Shown in pieces: positions 60,478 to 64,000 of a stretch of 64,000 nucleotides of DNA. Source of the DNA: Chersky-840 sp035532735 (GTDB lineage: Bacteria; Actinomycetota; Acidimicrobiia; Acidimicrobiales; UBA8190); contig DATKQM010000030.1 of NCBI GenBank assembly GCA_035532735.1, positions 28,622 through 92,621 on the forward strand, read 5' to 3'. Positions within the stretch are counted from its first letter, which is position 1. Every line of letters starts with the position of its first letter. The notes below the pieces were generated by a model that worked only from the letters and a program-made list of their open reading frames with translations, was not told the origin of the DNA and did not search any database. A program made the translations under genes and the position numbers.

Positions 60478-62132
60478 GCGCTCGTCAGCAGGTTGCCGTC
60501 GTGACCGGCGGCGGGGGCGGGATCGGAGCCGCGATCGCCGAGGAGCTCGGCCGGGGCGGCTGGTTCGTCGTCACCCTCGACCCTCTCGTGACCCTCGACG
60601 GCTCGCAGCGCCTCCCCGAGACCGAGGAGACCACCGCCGGTCGGATCGTGGCGGCAGGTGGCTCGGCCCGGGCCTCGTCGGCGTCGGTCACCGACGGCGA
60701 GGCGGTGCGCGGCCTGTTCGAGGAGCTCGTCGACGAGCACGGTGGGATAGACGCGGTGGTCAACGTGGCCGGCATCACCCGGCAGAGCAGCTACGCCGAG
60801 GGCACCGAGGAGGACTGGGTCGCGCTCCTGGGCGTCCACCTCGGGGGCTATCTCAACGTGCTCGACGCCGCGCTGCCGCTCATGGCCGCCGCCGAGCACG
60901 GCCGCGTCCTCGGCGTCACCTCGGGATCGGGCTGGCGCCCCGCCGACGCCGGCGCCTATGGCTGTGCCAAGCGGGCCGTCGCCGCCCTCACCTGGCAGCT
61001 GGGTCGTCGGGCGCCGCCGGGCGTGACCGTGAACGCCATCTCCCCCATCGCGGCCACCCGCATGGTCGCCGCGGCGGTCGAGCGCGCCCGTCAGATGGGC
61101 GGGGCCTCGCGCGGCGGCGGGATGTCGCTCCGGTCAATGCCTGGTCCCGAGGACCTCGGACCTCTCGGCGCGTACCTCGTCAGTGACGGCTTCGGATGGT
61201 GCACCGGGCAGGTGCTCTTCGCCGGCGGTTCGGAAGTTGCCATCGTCGACGAGCCCCGCCTTCTCGAGGTGGTCCGGGGCGACGGGGTGGCCTCTCTCGC
61301 CGGGATGCTCGAGGTCGTCGTCCCCCGCGCCTTCGCCTCAGCCGAGACGAAGCAGGTGAGCGGGGGCGGGGGCAACCCCCGGTTCGGGGCGATCTTCGAC
61401 GAGCCCCGATCCGCCGAGGTCGCGACAGGCCACGTTCGATCGTGTGCCGTCGTCACGGACCGGCCCGTGTTGGCAGCGGCCATCACCGCCGCGCTCGAGG
61501 CCCGCTCCGTGACCTGCCACCGCCTCGAGGTCACGCACGGCTTCGACGACGCCGCCGGTGCGCTGCGCTCTCTGGTCGAGGCGGCCGGGCCGGTCGATGC
61601 CGTCGTCTTCGCCCCCGGCGATCATCAGCCGACGACCACCGCCACGACCGGTTGGGAGCGGGTGCTGGCCGAGCATCATGGCATCGTCGAGGACCTCCAT
61701 GCCGACGCCGGATGGGCCCGGGCGGCGGCCGACTACGCCTCGGGCACGGCTCGGCCGGTGCAGCTCGTCACCCTCACCGACGCCTCCACCACAGGGGGTC
61801 GGAGTCGGGCCCAGGCCGCGGTGCAGCTCGCTCGCGCGGCCGCCGGTTCGACCGAAGGGCGCGTCACGGCCTTCGCGGCGGGCATCGAGGCTTCGGAGAA
61901 GGCGGCCGGCCCACCGGCCGGTGCGCTGGTCGCCCATCTGCTCGGCCATGCCGAGGCATCGGCGCTCGCCGGTGCGGAACTGGTGATAGGTGCGGGCTGG
62001 CTCGGCCTTCGCAGTCATCCCCGACCGATCGGCGCCATCACCTACGGCGGGCCCGACGTTCCCGATTGGCTCGACGCCACGCTCCGGGAGGTCGTCGGCG
62101 CCGACGACGACGCACTGCGAATGGAGTCCTGA
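60474..62132 (+). CDS. Double SDR: active N-terminal dehydrogenase fused to a degenerate second domain
   Basis: 552 residues, about twice SDR length. The first half is a complete SDR: VVTGGGGGIGAAIAEEL (9-25), VVNVAGITRQ, Ser 150 in GVTSGSG, and the catalytic AYGCAKRAVAAL (Tyr 162, Lys 166). From about 300 a second Rossmann-like half begins (RSCAVVTDRPVLAAAITAAL) with AVVFAPGDHQP in place of NAG and no Tyr-x3-Lys. The first half likely makes the ketone for the coupled BVMO; the second may dimerise within the chain like a pseudo-enzyme half. GTG start inside the BVMO stop; its own stop overlaps the next ATG by one base (TGATG). Confidence 0.87.
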   Translation: MSARQQVAVVTGGGGGIGAAIAEELGRGGWFVVTLDPLVTLDGSQRLPETEETTAGRIVAAGGSARASSASVTDGEAVRGLFEELVDEHGGIDAVVNVAGITRQSSYAEGTEEDWVALLGVHLGGYLNVLDAALPLMAAAEHGRVLGVTSGSGWRPADAGAYGCAKRAVAALTWQLGRRAPPGVTVNAISPIAATRMVAAAVERARQMGGASRGGGMSLRSMPGPEDLGPLGAYLVSDGFGWCTGQVLFAGGSEVAIVDEPRLLEVVRGDGVASLAGMLEVVVPRAFASAETKQVSGGGGNPRFGAIFDEPRSAEVATGHVRSCAVVTDRPVLAAAITAALEARSVTCHRLEVTHGFDDAAGALRSLVEAAGPVDAVVFAPGDHQPTTTATTGWERVLAEHHGIVEDLHADAGWARAAADYASGTARPVQLVTLTDASTTGGRSRAQAAVQLARAAAGSTEGRVTAFAAGIEASEKAAGPPAGALVAHLLGHAEASALAGAELVIGAGWLGLRSHPRPIGAITYGGPDVPDWLDATLREVVGADDDALRMES

Positions 62133-62998
62133 TGGTGGACGAGCCCAGGCGCGTCGTCGACGCGCACGTGCACCTATGGGACCCGGCCCGGACGGACTGG
62201 TATCCCTACCTCTCGCATCCCCCGCAAGGCGGTTCGGGAGATGCCTCGAGGATGTACCGCCGCTTCGACGCCGATGTCTATCGGGCCGAAGCAGCCCGGT
62301 GGAACGTCGAGAAGATCATCAACGTCGCGGCCGCCACCGGTCGTCACTCGATCGAGGAAACCATCGAGCTCGATGACCGCGCGCAGAGCAACGGTGGTCC
62401 CGACGCCATCATCGGAGGCCTCCCGCCGACCGACACGGTGGCTGAGGCCGTCGAGCTCATCGACCGGCAGATGACAGCAACACGCTTTCGCGGGGTCCGC
62501 CCCATGGGCGCCACCATGGGCCCGGTCCCCGACGTCGGCGTGCTCCACGCGCTGGCGGACCGGGACCTCGTGTTCGAGCTGATGACTCATCCCGATCAGC
62601 TTCGAGCGGCGGCGACGGAGCTGGCCCGCTTCGACGATCTGACCGTCGTCGTCGAGCACACCGGATGGCCCCGGTCGAATTCCGACGAGGAGCGGTCCCT
62701 GTGGCGGTCCGGCATCGACGCGCTGGGTGACCTCGGCGACAACGTCATGTGCAAGCTCTCGGGCCTCGCCATGCCACTGCAGTCCATGCGTGTCGACGCC
62801 TTCGCCCCGTGGCTCGAACACGCCATCGACGTCTTCGGCGTCGACCGCTGCATGTTCGCCAGCAATTTCCCGGTCGACTCGATGTACGGCACCTTCGACG
62901 AGCTCTACGAAACGTTCAGCACCGTGACGGCCGGCCTGGACAGTGGATCCTGCAAGAAGCTCTTTGCCGGCAACGCCGAGCGCGTCTATCGCTGCTAG
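62132..62998 (+). CDS. Amidohydrolase-2 family protein, lactonase-like
   Basis: 288 residues. VVDAHVHLWDPARTDWYPY (8-26) has a full HxH pair (His 12 and 14), unlike the other seven amidohydrolases in the window, and VVVEHTGWP and FASNFPVDSMYG near the C-terminus match the lactonase branch that includes 2-pyrone-4,6-dicarboxylate and sugar-lactone hydrolases. Coupled to the double SDR by a TGATG overlap. In context it should hydrolyse the lactone formed by the BVMO to a hydroxy acid. Its shorter length also sets it apart from the 360-430-residue paralogues. Confidence 0.88.
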   Translation: MVDEPRRVVDAHVHLWDPARTDWYPYLSHPPQGGSGDASRMYRRFDADVYRAEAARWNVEKIINVAAATGRHSIEETIELDDRAQSNGGPDAIIGGLPPTDTVAEAVELIDRQMTATRFRGVRPMGATMGPVPDVGVLHALADRDLVFELMTHPDQLRAAATELARFDDLTVVVEHTGWPRSNSDEERSLWRSGIDALGDLGDNVMCKLSGLAMPLQSMRVDAFAPWLEHAIDVFGVDRCMFASNFPVDSMYGTFDELYETFSTVTAGLDSGSCKKLFAGNAERVYRC

Positions 62999-63022
62999 GT
63001 CGACGTTGCCGGGTGGACCCAA

Positions 63023-63484
63023 TTACAAACCCTCGGCAACTGCCTTGATTCGTTCGAGGGTCCGGAGCATGTCGCGACGGTTGCGGCGCTCTCGCAAGAA
63101 CCCGCCCAGCGGCCACCAGATCTTGAGAATGAGATGGTCGCCGAGGTCGAATGATTCTGTGACGTCGGTACCGCCGTCGTCTGAGGCGCGAAACTCGTAG
63201 CGCCACGTGTTGACCGGTCGGTTGAACATGACGACCGCGAACTCGAAGACCTCACCGGGAGCGCACTCGGTGATCGTGCATGTGGTCCAGTAGAGGAAAG
63301 GCCAGTTCTCGTTGCGTTTCACGTGGCCCCGGTACTTTGCACCGACCGCCGGACCGGTGGCGCCGCCGGTCCACTCCGCCTCGACCACCTCGGGGCTGTA
63401 CTCACCCAACTTCGTGATGTCGCTGACAAGGCCCCACACCCGCTCCGGCGGCGCGTCGATGTGCACAGTGACCGCAGCTCGCAT
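63023..63484 (-). CDS. SRPBCC/polyketide-cyclase-like START-fold protein
   Basis: 153 residues. The N-terminal VHIDAPPERVWGLVSDITKL is the SRPBCC signature, and TCTITECAPGEVFEFAVVMF and TWRYEFRASDDGGTDVTESF are the later strands of its helix-grip fold, ending in a long C-terminal helix. Such proteins bind hydrophobic ligands; enzymatic members include cyclases and CoQ-binding proteins. Convergent with the lactonase-like gene, 24 bp apart. A small partner of the catabolic genes is plausible but not shown. Confidence 0.88.
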   Translation of the reverse strand: MRAAVTVHIDAPPERVWGLVSDITKLGEYSPEVVEAEWTGGATGPAVGAKYRGHVKRNENWPFLYWTTCTITECAPGEVFEFAVVMFNRPVNTWRYEFRASDDGGTDVTESFDLGDHLILKIWWPLGGFLRERRNRRDMLRTLERIKAVAEGL

Positions 63485-63520
63485 GGCGCAACCTTAGGGT
63501 CTCGCACACAGACGGTCGGG

Positions 63521-63727
63521 TCACGTCGCCAGACGGAGAGCGTTTTTCGATGGTGGTGGGGCGAGCTGGAATTGCTGGCGAAGCCAGAGGAGGTGACGCA
63601 CTTCGGCCGGTCCCGGGACGCCGTCGAGCTTCACCTCGAGCGCCACGACACATTGGTCGCGGCGCTCGACGATGAGGTCGACCTCATGGTCCCCACTTGC
63701 GGCCTGAAGTGTCAGAAAAGGTGTCAA
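63521..63727 (-). pseudogene. C-terminal remnant of a DUF4143-type ATPase gene
   Basis: A 68-codon frame whose middle reads GDHEVDLIVERRDQCVVALE followed by VK, then AEVRHLLWLRQQF. This matches the PD-(D/E)XK-like C-terminal domain of DUF4143 AAA-family proteins (normally about 400 residues). The ATPase and most of the DUF4143 region are missing upstream, where the frame ends within 45 bp, and the normal C-terminal end is lost. Codon use is more AT-rich than the island. Probably a decayed gene fragment left by a deletion or insertion. Confidence 0.6.
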
Positions 63728-63766
63728 TACCCGGCTATCTGGGGCACTCCGGTGTGGCGATCCGCT

Positions 63767-63813
63767 GTGTCAGTTTAGGTTGACAAATCAATAGTGTCAA
63801 CCTAAACTGACAC
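63767..63813. promoter_or_regulatory. Perfect 19-bp-arm inverted repeat with the same promoter on both strands
   Basis: GTGTCAGTTTAGGTTGACA (63767-63785) and its exact reverse complement (63795-63813) flank a 9-bp AT-rich centre. Rightward: -35 TTGACA (63780-63785), 17-bp spacer, -10 TAAACT (63803-63808), then seven bases to the ATG at 63816, so the mRNA should be leaderless. By symmetry the leftward strand has TTGACA, 17 bp and TAAACT as well, pointing at the DUF4143 remnant. Likely a self-regulated operator. Confidence 0.7.
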
Positions 63814-63815
63814 GC

Positions 63816-64000
63816 ATGGACATCGAAGAACTCGGCGTGAGTCTCTCGTCGGATGACCCGGCAATTGGGCTACGCGCCTCGTTGGCGCTCCATCGCCTGG
63901 CTGAGAGGGTCGAAGCGAACCACGTCGCGTCGGCGCGGGAAAAGGGCTGGTCGTGGCGGCAGATCGGAGACGCCTTGGGCGTCACCCGCCAATCCGTGCA
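63816..64000 (+). CDS. HTH-containing DNA-binding protein, N-terminal part (runs off the right edge)
   Basis: 61 open codons from the ATG at 63816 to the window edge, beginning MDIEELGVSLSSDDPAIGLR. The later part, AREKGWSWRQIGDALGVTRQ then SV, is a clear helix-turn-helix recognition unit, like those in actinobacterial HTH or Clp-N-associated regulators. No Shine-Dalgarno; the -10 hexamer ends seven bases before the ATG, so it is probably leaderless. It may regulate itself through the inverted repeat in which its promoter is embedded. The frame has no stop before the edge. Confidence 0.8.
   Translation, partial: MDIEELGVSLSSDDPAIGLRASLALHRLAERVEANHVASAREKGWSWRQIGDALGVTRQSV

Noticed and set aside
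1..64000. CRISPR arrays, tRNA, rRNA, insertion sequences or prophage genes
   Set aside because: No regularly spaced repeats, no cloverleaf or rRNA sequence and no transposase, integrase or phage structural motif was recognised on reading; a covariance-model search was not possible here.

Overview
The window is high-GC DNA, almost fully coding, with many GTG starts, ATGA/GTGA stop-start overlaps and several apparently leaderless promoters (a TANNNT -10 hexamer 6-8 nt before the start codon). With a KstR-like operator, a RodZ-like protein and the acyl-CoA/thiolase/DUF35 gene families, this points to an actinobacterium, quite possibly an uncultured Acidimicrobiia-like lineage; there is no rRNA or tRNA to fix it. 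No CRISPR array, prophage or insertion sequence was seen.

About 1-42.5 kb is a large catabolic island for a hydrophobic or cyclic carboxylic or ketonic substrate (steroid, terpenoid or alicyclic acid are the natural guesses; the substrate cannot be read from sequence). It holds seven amidohydrolase-2 (PF04909-type) genes, four acyl-CoA-ligase-like AMP-forming proteins (one with a ruined active site), one ADP-forming acyl-CoA synthetase, two acyl-CoA dehydrogenases, an enoyl-CoA hydratase, three SDRs, two aldehyde dehydrogenases, a zinc alcohol dehydrogenase, four thiolase-fold proteins, two DUF35 OB-fold partners, a double CaiB-type CoA transferase, a RibH2-type lumazine synthase, a DUF2889 protein, and a P450 with its 3-cysteine ferredoxin. 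The first 12 kb is arranged around a TetR gene: a five-gene operon to the left and a four-gene operon to the right that includes tetR.

From 12.5 to 42.5 kb a 16-bp palindrome CTGAC-N6-GTCAG recurs at seven perfect and two one-mismatch positions, all in promoter gaps. It often lies just upstream of a -10 hexamer and in places supplies the -35 box. This looks like the operator of an undescribed local regulon covering nearly all operons of the island. A separate KstR-type palindrome sits before the ribH2-like gene.

From 42.9 to 58.5 kb the content changes: a RodZ-like protein, a VOC protein, a Tat-exported GH78 rhamnosidase, a membrane GGDEF-EAL protein, a four-gene exopolysaccharide-type operon with a PelF-like glycosyltransferase and a PelG-like membrane protein, a DUF4234 protein and a TPR/cyclase protein. 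At 58.6-63.0 kb a tightly coupled module encodes a Baeyer-Villiger monooxygenase, a double SDR and an eighth amidohydrolase (lactonase-like), suggesting ketone to lactone to hydroxy-acid ring opening. The right edge has an SRPBCC protein, a truncated DUF4143-type remnant, and a truncated HTH gene driven from a perfect 19-bp-arm inverted repeat that encodes the same promoter on both strands.
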